A stretch of 64,000 nucleotides of DNA from Exobasidium rhododendri (GCA_026210745.1 CP110630.1:3720001-3784000), one strand, 5' to 3'. Counted from the stretch's first letter, positions 43,621 through 54,361 are shown. Numbers and translations: made by a program. The notes: generated by a model not told the origin, from the letters alone.

Positions 43621-46392
43621 ATGTCGACTACTGCCAGGAAATCCGAAGATGGAAGTCACGTAGATCATGGGAGAGGGCTGGCCTCACCTCCTTACGAACA
43701 ATCACAATCATCACCACAATTCTTTCCACCGGACTATCGCAGTCAAACTGATCTGAACTCAATGAACGGTGATGTATCGAGTGACGACAAAGGAAAGCAA
43801 AGAACGCCTCCGGAAAGCACCGATCTCGTCTCTGAGGGGCTTCCAAGTCACGCTCGCACCACTGCAACAGCCAAAGGGCCTCGCATTGCTGTAATGGATC
43901 CTCTAGCTGAGCTGCGTCTTCACAACGCCTCTAGACCGAAAGAAACAGGGCCAAGATCTGACTACCCTCCTCGCCTTACAATTGATCCACCCACACCAAG
44001 AGAGCAGTCATTCTTCAATCGCAGAAATAGCGATGCTTCAAGTATGGAGGATGAGGGTGATTTGTTTGACGAGTTCGATTGGAGTGAAGACGAAGAGGAG
44101 CGGAAGATGGCTTCTGAGGAAGTAAAGCAAGTCCAGGCCATCGCGTTGAGAAGGAAGAAGCTAAGCCCCTTTTCCATCATAAAGTGGCTAGCGACTACTT
44201 TCTTGGGGAATCTTATCATCAGTGCCACGCTGATCGTGCCTGTCATTGTGATCCAAGTAGTCTATCGTCCTCAAACAGTAGACAGTGATGCCAACGCAGC
44301 TCACCGTGACTATGTGGCGGACAACATCCAAGCTTGGTTTATTTGGGCGGCATTTAATCTGCACGTCGAATGGTGGATTCACTTGTCAGTCGAGCTGTTC
44401 CCTCGATCTGCCGCTGTCGTCATCAAAATGTTTTGGGGTGGGATAAGTCAGAAGGAATTGACGTTTGTCGAATTCTACAACGCATTCAAGAAATACATCA
44501 AGATGGTGTATTATGCCGCTCTAGCCTGGGGCAGTTGGGCTATCATCTTCAATTCCATCTACAATCTCTACACCAGATCCAATCCAGACACGGAGAGTCG
44601 AGCGAAATACCTCTATCGCATCTACCAAGTTATTGAGTTCTTCTTCTTTTTCACGTTGACAATCTGTGCAGAGAAGATGCTTGTAAAGGCGATTTCTATT
44701 CGATTCCATCAGACGGCATATTCGGAACGTATCGCCAAGGTGACGAAAGCCTTAAAGGTTTTCGATCAGTTGAAGGACTACCGACCTAAACTGTCTGAAC
44801 GGTCAGGAACTGCCTCACCGTTTGGAATACGTCTGGGAGGCGGAGTCGGAGGTGTTCGGACTGCGGCAAGCGGAAAGACGCCAATGGCAGAAGCGGTGTC
44901 TGAGGGGCAAGTCAGTGGTACCGTGACGCCCAAGCAGAAGCTGTCTGGTAAGGGTAGAACCCATGCGCACAAGAGGCCAATGGAAGACGCTTCCGGTACT
45001 GCTACACCAAGTGGCATGTCGACCAAGAGCGGTAGAACGGCTTCCGCCACTCGCGCGGTCCGCAGCAAGGCCACTCAAGCTAGCACTTTGGCCAAAGTCG
45101 CCATGATAGACCCTACTAATCTTTTGACGGATAAGACTGTTGGTGTTGGTCTGGACGTCAACTCTCCGACACAAGCTAGGCGATTGGCTAGAAGTATCTT
45201 TAGAGCATTTCGTGGTCGTCATCATCGAAATTATTTAATCCCATCCGACTTCAACGTCGCTTACTCGAATCCAGAAGATGCACGGGAGGCCTTTGAAACG
45301 TTTGACGACGACCGCAATGGAGACATCTCCGTCACAGAAATGAAGAACACCATTGTAGAAACATACAAGGAGAGAAGGTTCATTTCAAAGAGCTTGGAAG
45401 ACACTAGTCATGCATTGGGTCAACTAGACATCATCTTTCTTTGCGTCGCTCTTATCATTCTCATCTTTGAGGGATTCGCCATCTTCAAAGTCGACATCGG
45501 CAAATCGCTCACGACAATCTATACGCTCGCTATAGGAGCAAGCTTCATCTTCAAAGAAAGTGCTCAAAACATTTTTGACTCGATCATCTTCATCTTTGTC
45601 ACTCACCCCTTCGACACTGGTGATCGGATCGTAGTGGATGGAGCTGTCATGGTCGTTCAAAAGATGAGCTTGCTCTCTTCTCAATTTCTGCTTTGGGACA
45701 ACACTCAAATATTTATCAGCAACTCCATGTTGAGTCAAATGTTTATCACGAACTATCGACGATCCGGCTATCAATGGGAGTGTGTCACCATTCAAGTCGC
45801 CTTTGAAACACCGCTAGCACAGTTGGATGCCGTGCAAGAGGACTTGATTCATTGGCTACAGACGGAACCAGAGCGGATGTTTGAGCCGTCCACTGCGATT
45901 GTGCCTCAGACGATTGACTTTATGCGTTCGATTACGGTCACCATCGGAATGACCCATCGAGCAAATTATCAGGATTGGGGCGCCAGATGGTATAGAAGAA
46001 ATGCCTTTTTTGCAGCAGTCTGTTACTACATGAGAAAGCATGGCGTCAAGTATATGAATTCGAATCAACCGATCTTGTATTGGGATCCTCCCTCCTACGA
46101 ATCCACCGAGGCTGGTCCTGCTGATACTGAGGAACGAGTCGAGGACGAAGAAGGAGAGGGAGAAGAGCAGTTGAACACACCCTTGGAAGTCCCTGGAATC
46201 ATGCCCGAAAACGACAACTTTACAGCGCTCGAAGGCGGTGGGCACTCGGCCGGCGGCGCAGAATCTACAGTCAAGCAAAGGTCATTCATGAATTTCACTC
46301 CGCCCGTTGACGAGCTGCAAGGCTCGCAACTTCGTAAAAGGAAAGCCCGTAACCTGCGCGGAGGAATGACTCAACAAGGAGGTGATGGATAG
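43621..46392 (+). CDS. MscS-family mechanosensitive channel with EF-hand (Msy1/Msy2-like)
   Basis: Single coding exon, 923 residues from the ATG at 43621. Fission yeast Msy1 and Msy2 are ER-membrane channels involved in calcium responses to hypo-osmotic shock. After a Ser/Glu-rich N-terminus come several membrane segments (FLGNLIISATLIVPVIVIQV near 197, then near 245, 300 and 345). A Ser/Thr/Gly-rich loop follows, then an EF-hand, DDDRNGDISVTE (about 563-574), with Asp/Asn ligands and a final Glu. The MscS pore and beta domain follow: FIFKESAQNIFDSIIFIFVT, HPFDTGDRIVVDGAVMVVQK, LLWDNTQIFISNSMLSQMFI. The tail is acidic. EF-hand plus MscS is the known fungal architecture. Leader exons upstream are possible. 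Confidence 0.93.
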   Translation: MSTTARKSEDGSHVDHGRGLASPPYEQSQSSPQFFPPDYRSQTDLNSMNGDVSSDDKGKQRTPPESTDLVSEGLPSHARTTATAKGPRIAVMDPLAELRLHNASRPKETGPRSDYPPRLTIDPPTPREQSFFNRRNSDASSMEDEGDLFDEFDWSEDEEERKMASEEVKQVQAIALRRKKLSPFSIIKWLATTFLGNLIISATLIVPVIVIQVVYRPQTVDSDANAAHRDYVADNIQAWFIWAAFNLHVEWWIHLSVELFPRSAAVVIKMFWGGISQKELTFVEFYNAFKKYIKMVYYAALAWGSWAIIFNSIYNLYTRSNPDTESRAKYLYRIYQVIEFFFFFTLTICAEKMLVKAISIRFHQTAYSERIAKVTKALKVFDQLKDYRPKLSERSGTASPFGIRLGGGVGGVRTAASGKTPMAEAVSEGQVSGTVTPKQKLSGKGRTHAHKRPMEDASGTATPSGMSTKSGRTASATRAVRSKATQASTLAKVAMIDPTNLLTDKTVGVGLDVNSPTQARRLARSIFRAFRGRHHRNYLIPSDFNVAYSNPEDAREAFETFDDDRNGDISVTEMKNTIVETYKERRFISKSLEDTSHALGQLDIIFLCVALIILIFEGFAIFKVDIGKSLTTIYTLAIGASFIFKESAQNIFDSIIFIFVTHPFDTGDRIVVDGAVMVVQKMSLLSSQFLLWDNTQIFISNSMLSQMFITNYRRSGYQWECVTIQVAFETPLAQLDAVQEDLIHWLQTEPERMFEPSTAIVPQTIDFMRSITVTIGMTHRANYQDWGARWYRRNAFFAAVCYYMRKHGVKYMNSNQPILYWDPPSYESTEAGPADTEERVEDEEGEGEEQLNTPLEVPGIMPENDNFTALEGGGHSAGGAESTVKQRSFMNFTPPVDELQGSQLRKRKARNLRGGMTQQGGDG

Positions 46393-46829
46393 CGTGACGC
46401 TTTTGAGAGCACCCCTTTCTTCTTCACTTGTAGGTCTCGGACCTATCTTTGATTTCCATGACCCTGTACCCCTTCGCCTCTCCCCCTCCCTTTCCCAGCA
46501 CACCGTTCCACTCATCACATCACGAACCATTCATGACATACAATCATCTTTCCCCATCCCCCACCCTCCTCTTACGGCACTCCCTTCAGGACCCTATATT
46601 GTATTTCTCGCCATACACAACACAATCCTAATTTCACCCATAGCACACGATCAACACGCGATCAACCGATTTTAGCCATTCTTCTTTTCACGAGGGAGGG
46701 GTGGGCCAGAGACATGTTTGAGCGTGTCTGGAAAGACAGAATCAACAGAACGGCGAACGCAAATAAGCACAGACCAGCTTGTGTGGAAAATCTTGTTCGT
46801 CCTTGTCTCGTCAACGTCGACGCGATGAG
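46393..46829. other. Intergenic upstream of the METTL14-like gene
   Basis: About 440 bases, C-rich. A minus-strand frame and an upstream out-of-frame plus-strand ATG at 46714 exist but lack family signals. The plus-strand ATG could be an upstream open frame or part of a missed first exon. Confidence 0.45.
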
Positions 46830-48536
46830 ATGCCAGGAAGGACGAGCTCGCTGATACAAGAAGTTCACCAAAGGCATGCAGGTGTCTTGTCAGCTTACTT
46901 GTCTTCAGAAGACACAGCCGAGTGCAGCTATACAGCGACGTATCCCACAATTCGAAGCTACGACAGATGGAAGGAATTGATCGACGAGAAGGGCGGAGAC
47001 GATGATGACAATGGCAGTCCTGAGGAGCACAGGGAGAAAGGCGCTGGAGCAGAAGAACCCACGCCATCGCCTTCCTTATTTGGACCAGCTTACGTTCCTG
47101 CAGAACTGACTGTTCGTAATGACTACTCTCAGCATTTCGTCGATACTGGAGCTGGTCAGTCGCCTGGAAATGCTGTAGGCAATCCTGGCAAGCTGAGCCG
47201 CTTCGTAGAGTACCCTAAACTGAAGAGACTCGTTGAAGCGAAGTCGGAGATCCTGTCTTCTACTTCTCATCCACCGGTCTATCTACAAGCGGACCTTACT
47301 GCATCCTTGACTTTTCCGACCAGCTCTACTTCCTTCCATCTAGCAAGATTACTGCCGATCAAGTATGACGTCGTGATCGTCGATCCGCCCTTGGAGTCAT
47401 ACGAATGGGAGAGCGTTCCTGGGAATAGAGAGTCAGACAGTCGAATCTGGAGCTGGGACCAGATAGCATCATTGCCTATGCCTCAAATCATGGCAAAGGA
47501 AAGCTTCATCTTTCTCTGGATCGGTAGTGGGGCTAATGACGGACTGGAAAGGGGCAGGGAAGTGCTGACGAGGTGGGGCTACCGAAGGTGCGAAGACATC
47601 GTCTGGGTCCAAACCAATCTTTCCGTCAATGAAGGTGATGTTAATGATACATTTATGGAGAAGGGAAAGAGAGGACACTCTATTCAGGCTTCGAGCTCTT
47701 CTTGCTTTGCAAAGTCAGCTCAACATTGCCTAATGGGCATTCGCGGGACAGTTAGAAGAAGCAATGATACCCGATTTGTTCATTGCAATATCGACACCGA
47801 TGTCATCCTGTGGCCAGGGGAGAAGCGTCAAGATGATTCCAATACGATCGACACCCGAAGTAAACCGCCGGAAATGATGGACTTGATTGAAAACTTTTGC
47901 TTAGGTACTAGAAGATTAGAACTGTTTGGCACAAATCGTAATCTAAGGAGAGGATGGTTGACTATCGGGTCTGAGGTGGGACCGCAAGCAAAGGGGTGGC
48001 CTGAAGCGGAAAAGGGTGAAAACTCTTGTGCCGCTCATGCCAGGCAACACACGCCCGTAGCTTACGATAAATTGACTTATGATGCCTACTTTGGAGTGGA
48101 CCGAGCAGGCTGCGCTTTGGCAGAGAGAGTAAATCTGATTCCCTTCAACGAAGAAGTGGAATCATTACGACCAAGAAGCCCGTCTTCAGGTGCTGATCGC
48201 GGGATATCGCAGGCAAGCACGAGCACGAACCTTCTCCCTCATCGCCAGTACCAGAATCATCAGCAGCAGCAACAACAACATAACTTACAAGCTTCTGACC
48301 CTGCCGTCAACTACTCCTCTTCGTTCTCACAATCGAACGCTGCCAAGCAGACGAATGGAGGAGGAGGGGGAGGAGGTTTCAGTGGGCTGGGTGCAGGAGG
48401 CATGTCGGTTGTGAGCGTTCCAAGCGGTAGTGAAATGTTGAGTGGAGCCCAAGCAAACGTTCTTCTGAGTCAACCTGTCCTCAATCAAGCTCGAACTAAT
48501 CAGCCAAATGGTCTGAGTAGACAGAGGAAGATGTAG
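46830..48536 (+). CDS. METTL14/KAR4-like MT-A70 family protein
   Basis: Single exon, 568 residues from the ATG at 46830; the open frame continues upstream without an ATG, so a small first exon could be missing. MT-A70 proteins form the METTL3-METTL14 m6A RNA methyltransferase, where METTL14 is the RNA-binding, non-catalytic partner. Signatures: NDYSQHFVDTG, RFVEYPKLKRL, PPVYLQADLTA, VVIVDPPLESYEW, SFIFLWIGSG, WGYRRCEDIVWVQTN, HCLMGIRGTVRRS and FCLGTRRLELFG then RGWLTIGSEVG. These match METTL14/KAR4, not METTL3. The loop reads D-P-P-L (about residue 185) instead of EPPL or DPPW. The C-terminal 120 residues are Gln/His/Gly-rich. No METTL3 gene is in this window. Confidence 0.88.
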   Translation: MPGRTSSLIQEVHQRHAGVLSAYLSSEDTAECSYTATYPTIRSYDRWKELIDEKGGDDDDNGSPEEHREKGAGAEEPTPSPSLFGPAYVPAELTVRNDYSQHFVDTGAGQSPGNAVGNPGKLSRFVEYPKLKRLVEAKSEILSSTSHPPVYLQADLTASLTFPTSSTSFHLARLLPIKYDVVIVDPPLESYEWESVPGNRESDSRIWSWDQIASLPMPQIMAKESFIFLWIGSGANDGLERGREVLTRWGYRRCEDIVWVQTNLSVNEGDVNDTFMEKGKRGHSIQASSSSCFAKSAQHCLMGIRGTVRRSNDTRFVHCNIDTDVILWPGEKRQDDSNTIDTRSKPPEMMDLIENFCLGTRRLELFGTNRNLRRGWLTIGSEVGPQAKGWPEAEKGENSCAAHARQHTPVAYDKLTYDAYFGVDRAGCALAERVNLIPFNEEVESLRPRSPSSGADRGISQASTSTNLLPHRQYQNHQQQQQQHNLQASDPAVNYSSSFSQSNAAKQTNGGGGGGGFSGLGAGGMSVVSVPSGSEMLSGAQANVLLSQPVLNQARTNQPNGLSRQRKM

Positions 48537-48658
48537 CAACAATCAAGTCGATGCTCTCTCTCGGCACTTAATACTATCGTTGTGATTTGAAGACGCTGAG
48601 CTTCTATGATACAATGGCGGTCGTTGTGATGAAAGGAATGCTTAAATATTGTTGACTT

Positions 48659-48983
48659 CTATTTGGAGCTACGAGTCTCTTGAAAGAGCACATGCCTGCG
48701 CACTGAACGTAGGAGAAACCTAATATTAGCATCCAGTGGTGATAGCACGAACGCATCTTTTCACACACACACTCACCTTTGGGGTCGTACTTCATCATGG
48801 AAAGTCGATCAGCAATTCGCAATCGCCTGGTCGTGTAAAAGAAGCCTGTTCCGGCTGTGGAGACAAGGCGTGCAATGATGACCCTGTGCAGATTTTCAGT
48901 GATGGTGCAAGGTGTAAATATGAGCCTTTCATCCTAACTTTCCCCTTAGACGTGTCTTACCTCGCCTTGGACTTGGCTGCCAT
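48659..48983 (-). CDS. MRPL39: Mitochondrial 50S ribosomal protein bL33 (MRPL39)
   Basis: Exons (minus) 48983-48961, 48883-48777 and 48702-48659, only 57 residues. It is a small mitoribosome large-subunit protein. The spliced product MAAKSKARVIIARLVSTAGT then GFFYTTRRLRIADRLSMMKY, DPKVRRHVLFQETRSSK has the bL33 signature: basic start, STAGTGFFYTT, a KYDP turn and RHVLF near the end. The two introns are GT-AG with good donors, and all frames join. The first exon codes for seven residues plus two bases. It converges with the METTL14-like gene and is divergent from the flavoprotein gene. Confidence 0.9.
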
Positions 48984-49288
48984 TGCTCCTCTGTAGTGAA
49001 ATGACGGACAAGAAAGGTGGACTTCGTGTTGCACATAAGAGCAGGAAGGAACAAAACGTCGAGATCGAGCAAACACACGTGGGGATAGATTTGGCCGCCC
49101 AGTTTCACAAATCAGGAAGCTTTAAACTCGCACTTCTCCGAGCTGCATCGTTCTGTGCACTGATCAGCTTAGCTAAGACTATTGGTGATCGAGTGCAGCT
49201 TGCCTTGCCTTCGGATCGCACACCAGCACGACAGTTTCAGCAAGCAAGACGAAAGCAGAAGACACACTACAGCAAGCACAGCCAGAAA

Positions 49289-51242
49289 ATGAGGATTGCG
49301 GTAGTCGGTGGTGGAGTCAGTGGAATCTCTGCTACCTGGGCATTGAATGAGCACTCCAAGCATGAAGTGCACCTTTTCGAGTCGGGAGACTACATTGGAG
49401 GACACACCCACACTGTGCTCTTCCACAAGCCAGGGGATGAGGAGAAGAAAGTCATGGTCGATACGTGAGTAGTCGGCTGAATCTTTTTGCCATGAGGGGA
49501 CGTAGATCAGCAACTCATTCTCTACTACTACGGCGAGAAGCGGCTTTATCGTCTTCAATGAAGTCACCTACCCCAACTTCCTCTCCTTTCTTCGAAACCT
49601 AGACATCGACATCATCGCTTCTGATATGTCCTTTTCAGTCTCGAGAACAGCGGAACTAGTTACACCAAAGACACAAGCTCCCTTCGCTCATGCCTTTCCC
49701 TCTCTCACAAGAGGCAATCAAGCAAAGGAAAGGGGCGCCTTTGAGTGGGCTGGTGGCTCTCCTGCCAGCCTGTTCTGTCAGTGGAGTAATCTATTTAATG
49801 CTTCGCATTGGAGGATGGTCTGGGACATAATACGGTTCAACTACCAGAGCCTTGAGACGCTGCAATTGTATCAAGATGACACTCGCAAGGCGAAAAGGGA
49901 GCCTAGTATCGGGGAGTGGCTGCAGGAGAGAGGCTATGGTGACAATTTCAAACGTAATTATCTAATCGTGAGTGCGAGGGTGTTTTGTGATGTTGAAAGG
50001 GTCTGCTTCTAGTCTCTAAAATTTCACCTCCCATCTTTGACTGCTAGCCAATGGCCTCTTCTATCTGGTCGACGCCTCCATCAGATACTTTCAGCGACTT
50101 TCCGGCTCGGACACTGCTTCAATTCATGCACAATCATCACCTCCTTCAAATCCTTGACCGACCACAGTGGCTCACTTTGCATGGCGGGTCAAAAAGCTAT
50201 GTAGAGCGGGTGGTCTCGAAGCTGCCCAAGGAACAACTGCACCAAGGATCCGAAAAGGGGAAGGTAATTGACGCAATCCGTAACGATTCCGAGAAGTGGT
50301 CACTACGAACAGAGGATGGCGAAGTTCACGAATTTGATCGAGTAATCTTTGCAACTCATGCTGATACGACTGTAAAGATGCTCCGTGATGAGTGGGACGA
50401 TGAAAAGAGCAGGTCGGTGAAGGAGTGTCTTGAGAATTTCAAATTCAGGAAGAACACGGCCACGCTGCATTCAGACGAGCGGGTGAGTGCTGCTAGTTAG
50501 CTGCTGGTCGGGACGTACAGGTGCTGAATTATTTTTTTCTTTTCAGCTGATGCCGGTGCGTAGACCAGCCTGGTCGGCTTGGAATTTCATGGCCGAATCA
50601 CTGGATGGTCGGGAACAAGACAAAGACGATGTCACGTTGACGTACTGGATGAATCTGCTACAGTCGCTTCCTGAGGAGAAGTATGGTCCTATCCTCGTCA
50701 CCCTCAATGCTCCACCGGGCTTCACTCTACCGGAGAAGATCGTCGGCGAGTATGAGTATGATCACCCAAGCTACACTGCAAACAGTGTAGCTTCTCAGAA
50801 GGTGCTGAGTGGCCTGCAAGGATGGAAAGGAGCTCGGTTTGCAGGTGCTTGGACGAACTACGGCTTTCATGAAGACGGCTTCACCAGTGGTCTGCAGGCT
50901 TCAACGCAACTGGGTGCAGTACTGCCATTCGATATGCAGTCCGCAGAGAGGTCACTGCCACCTTCCTCGAGTATCGGTCTCTTTACACTCAAGGTTGTGG
51001 AGATCGTTCGGAATATCATCGCACCCAACCTCGCTCTACTGATCGCGCCTATCTACATTGCTCTCTTCTTGCTCTTGGAGACTATAATCAACGCGGGTGT
51101 CTATGTTAGCGTAGGAGCTGGCAAACGCAGTGCGATACGTAATGAGATCCGCAACGTAAGAGCGAGTTGGGAGCGACAACTACCAGGCAAGTGGCAGGCG
51201 ACGATCGCAGAGGCGACAAAGACAGACAAGAAGAAGCGTTAG
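49289..51242 (+). CDS. FAD-dependent amine oxidase-like membrane protein
   Basis: Exons 49289-49464, 49541-49967, 50048-50482 and 50547-51242, 577 residues. It belongs to the NAD/FAD-binding amine-oxidoreductase group (COG2907-type). The N-terminal dinucleotide motif is RIAVVGGGVSGISATWAL, then HLFESGDYIGGHTHT. The fold continues with DTGFIVFNEVTYPNF (spliced), WLTLHGGSKSYVERVV and VIFATHADTTVKML. It closes with the flavin-binding end ARFAGAWTNYGFHEDGFTSG. A C-terminal membrane segment (LALLIAPIYIALFLLLETII) and a Lys-rich tail suggest membrane anchoring. The ATG at 49289 fits the family start. An in-frame ATG at 49001 would add 96 residues without recognised features. Substrate is unknown. 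It converges with the peroxiredoxin fusion. Confidence 0.85.
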
Positions 51243-51387
51243 AAGGGCGTTTATGCCGCGCTTTCCCCTCTTTCTCTTTCTTACTTGCGTCGCACCGTTT
51301 ATTTCATCATCAAGTCACATTCGTCAGGCATTATCGTACACGGAAGTCGTCATTCGTTACTGCATCATAAAACAATAAGATACCATG

Positions 51388-53790
51388 TCAGCTTTGGAAG
51401 TGAGTATATGCTCTTCTTGCAATACCCAAATGATCAAAATGAACAATGGAGACCGGGGAGGTGTCGTCGTCCTCGACCCGTTGACGAGTGAAATTGCCCT
51501 TCATGGAGGGTGTCAGCCGCTTCCTTCGGTAGACTGGTCGCGGAGTGCCTTGAAGAGACTCTGCATGAAAGGATGGGGTAGCCCACTCCCACTCTTCCGC
51601 ATCGTCGTCACCTTGTTCGACCGTGTCCAGATCTGCCTCCCCCCCCTCGATGCCGACCAACGCAAAGGCAGACAGGTAGGAGCCTACCCAGCCCGTTGCC
51701 ACGGTTCCCGTATCGTACACGCTGTTCCAAGCAGTGCTGATACTGTCACCGGCTATCTGCGCCAGGCTGCTTGGCGAGAGTGCCTTGATGAGTACCATCA
51801 GATCTTCTCCAATGACAGCTACTGGGTCTTGGACCGTACCCTTGCAATCGTTGCTCTGGGTAGTCGACGCAACAATAGTCTCCGTCTGCTTCTGCTCACC
51901 CATGCCAAAGAACCAGAGGAGATGAGTTGGTAGGACAGGAATGTAAGCTAGTACGCCGGTCTGTGGAATCGTAGCGATGTTCGTGGGTGTAAAGTAATCA
52001 GGCCCATTGAGACTGGAAGCTGCTCTTTGCTTTGGAATGTACGGTGAGGCACTCTTGATCAGGCTCGCGCCAATCCTAGAGTCAGACAAGAATTCAACCA
52101 AAACGGAATTACCTTGCAAATGACGGCTCATCATACTCTTCTTTGTTCCTTGTGACCATTTCACCTTGCCCTTGTAATTCATCTCCATAGCGCCCTCCTC
52201 ATCTCCTGCATGACTGCTTGCTATCTCGGGGCGAGTAAGGTGATGCGATGCAGCCGCTACTGTCTCTCTGGTTTCTTCACCTCCATTCAACTCTTGCTCA
52301 TGGTTCGCTGTCACTTCTCTCGTAGTATTCTCACTTTGAGAGACAGGGAGAGGATTTGATTGCTGGCTGGGCTCTTTACTCGTGGTGGAGGATGTCACTT
52401 GATCCTTGCTTTCTCTCTCCTCTTTCTTGCGCTTCTTCGTTTGTCTCTTTGCTTCTCCTGTCTTTCCTCCTCTCATCTTCTTCCATAGATGTATCGCTGG
52501 CCCTCCGACTGTGGAGCCACTGCCGTCACTATTATACACATCGTCATCCTCGTCCATGCCTTCTCGTGATCGATCTCTCAATAGATCTGGTCGGTGAGCT
52601 TCTAGGTGTGCACCATGTACTCTGTATTTCCCATCCACAATATCATCGTCGTCCTCTTTTATTTCCGAATCTGCTTGATTGCTAGGGGATACGTTCCTCG
52701 CTGCGGACGATTGCTCGCCTTTTTTGACGATGCGAAGCTGTTTCGGCTTGTCAGGCACGGGCGGAGGAGCAAATGTTTGCTCTCCAAGCAGACTGGCTGC
52801 TCTGCTAGATGGCCTCACATCTGCGTCGTCATATCGATATGCAGCTCGATAGTCAAGTAGCTCAACTGGCTCTCGGTTGTCATCTGAACCACCATCTTCA
52901 GTCTCTTCCGTGTACAATTCGTGCAAAGCTTCATTCGACCTCGAGGCTTCGTCTGTTGATAGTGTGACACCATGCGCCAGTACTCCTACTACCTCGCCTG
53001 TCTCGTTATCAACGGCAACCAGACTATTTCTCCATTCAGAAGGACGTTCTGATCCTAGGCGTCGACTGAAACTTCGAATGCTCGATGACCATTCTTTGGG
53101 TGGCGGTGATATAAAGCTCAGGGATTGAGCTACGCTGACAGACGGCTCATCGCGAATCTCTTCATCATCACTCGACACACTCGCACAAGCTTCACTAATC
53201 TTCATTTCTTCGGGGGAAGTGGGAGTATCGTTCAACATATCCAAGGCGTTTTGCGCTGCCTTATTCGGTGGAAAGACGGGGAATTGTACCTGAGTGACCT
53301 GACCCTCTCGGAGAAGCAAAGTAATCCTCTGTAGATAATTGACTGACTCCCACTGAAAGGTAGGCAATTCGAGAGCTGCTTGAAATTTAAAATCGGAATC
53401 ACTCAAGAGAGGAAATGGCAATTGAAGTCTTTTGGAAACTTCTTGCTGATAATCGTTTGTTTGTGAGCTGAGACCAAAGATGGCTAGATTTGATTCTCTT
53501 GCCAAGAGAGGTTGTATTTCGTCTCGAATGCAACAAAGTTCGGGAGTACAACCTCTTGCACCTGGGATTGAGTTCCAGGAGTCTTTGACTTGCTCGCCTG
53601 CTTTGGCAGTACGTGGGTAGATGAACAGGAGAATCGGTCGAGTGAGCGAGAGCAGGAATAGATCAACAAACCCTCCCGATGTCGAAGCTAATTCAATCAG
53701 TGGAGGTAGAGGATGACCGGGAAGATGGAGAGCTGCTTTGGAGGGTGCAGGGACCGGCAGATTAGAGGGTAATGGGAAGAAGTTAGTCAT
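51388..53790 (-). CDS. Peroxiredoxin-Q-like domain with large C-terminal extension
   Basis: Single exon, 800 residues. The first about 190 residues have the AhpC/TSA thioredoxin-like fold: ILLFIYPRT, ARGCTPELCCIRDE (Cys81 peroxidatic, Cys86 five residues on as in PrxQ/BCP/Dot5, plus Cys87), LAIFGLSSQTNDYQQEVSKR, LPFPLLSDSDFKFQAALELP. The rest is unusual for this family: a region near 245-310 (SLVAVDNETGEVVGVLAHGV), an acidic and Lys-rich disordered section (370-520), and a C-terminal part (about 530-800) with VLVEFLSDSRIGASLIKSAS and WFFGMGEQ that I cannot assign. Peroxide reduction is inferred from the Cys pattern; the extension may target or regulate it. No intron is evident. It sits tail to tail with the flavoprotein gene. 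Confidence 0.75.
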   Translation of the reverse strand: MTNFFPLPSNLPVPAPSKAALHLPGHPLPPLIELASTSGGFVDLFLLSLTRPILLFIYPRTAKAGEQVKDSWNSIPGARGCTPELCCIRDEIQPLLARESNLAIFGLSSQTNDYQQEVSKRLQLPFPLLSDSDFKFQAALELPTFQWESVNYLQRITLLLREGQVTQVQFPVFPPNKAAQNALDMLNDTPTSPEEMKISEACASVSSDDEEIRDEPSVSVAQSLSFISPPPKEWSSSIRSFSRRLGSERPSEWRNSLVAVDNETGEVVGVLAHGVTLSTDEASRSNEALHELYTEETEDGGSDDNREPVELLDYRAAYRYDDADVRPSSRAASLLGEQTFAPPPVPDKPKQLRIVKKGEQSSAARNVSPSNQADSEIKEDDDDIVDGKYRVHGAHLEAHRPDLLRDRSREGMDEDDDVYNSDGSGSTVGGPAIHLWKKMRGGKTGEAKRQTKKRKKEERESKDQVTSSTTSKEPSQQSNPLPVSQSENTTREVTANHEQELNGGEETRETVAAASHHLTRPEIASSHAGDEEGAMEMNYKGKVKWSQGTKKSMMSRHLQGNSVLVEFLSDSRIGASLIKSASPYIPKQRAASSLNGPDYFTPTNIATIPQTGVLAYIPVLPTHLLWFFGMGEQKQTETIVASTTQSNDCKGTVQDPVAVIGEDLMVLIKALSPSSLAQIAGDSISTAWNSVYDTGTVATGWVGSYLSAFALVGIEGGEADLDTVEQGDDDAEEWEWATPSFHAESLQGTPRPVYRRKRLTPSMKGNFTRQRVEDDDTSPVSIVHFDHLGIARRAYTHFQS

Positions 53791-54361
53791 GCCTTGTCAG
53801 TCACCTTTCGACGGCAGTCTCTTCCCCCTTTCCTCTCTTTTCCAAAGGTGCTTCTCAAAACACTATATCTAAGCTGGAACGAAATTAAAGATCGGATCTA
53901 CTACTGTCGTCTGTATCAGTATCATCACCGCCGCTAGATCTTGCTTCCGTTCAGGGGTCAAATCAGCATGCACGTGGCTTCAGGTGGCTGAGGTCCGTGC
54001 GAAATCATTTCTCCTTTGCGACTTCTGGCAGAAGAAGTCAGTCAGCTCCACCTACGAATGACGAGGAGCTCGTGAAGAGGGAGGCCTGCCCTCACATTCC
54101 CATCTCATACATGCCTTTACAGATATAGAGACGACAAGGGGTTCCCCCAAAGGATGCGAGACGTATGTTTAAATTTCTGATCTGCCACTGCCGAGACATC
54201 AATCGACGCAGAGCCCGCTCCGGGTTCATGTGAGCACACGATGTAGTGAGAGATGCGTCCGTCTATAGTATTTTATTGGTTGAAAGAGCGATGAAGCACA
54301 GAGTGGAAGACTTCAAGCTGTTTTGAAGGATACGTCGTTCCAAAAGGAAATCCTATACTAT
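53791..54361. other. Intergenic upstream of the peroxiredoxin fusion
   Basis: About 570 bases, promoter of the minus-strand fusion gene and 3' flank of the dehydrogenase. No gene is seen. Confidence 0.5.

Noticed and set aside
45424-45795. 123-codon minus-strand frame opposite the MscS channel
   Set aside because: Shadow of the pore domain codons; no independent signal.
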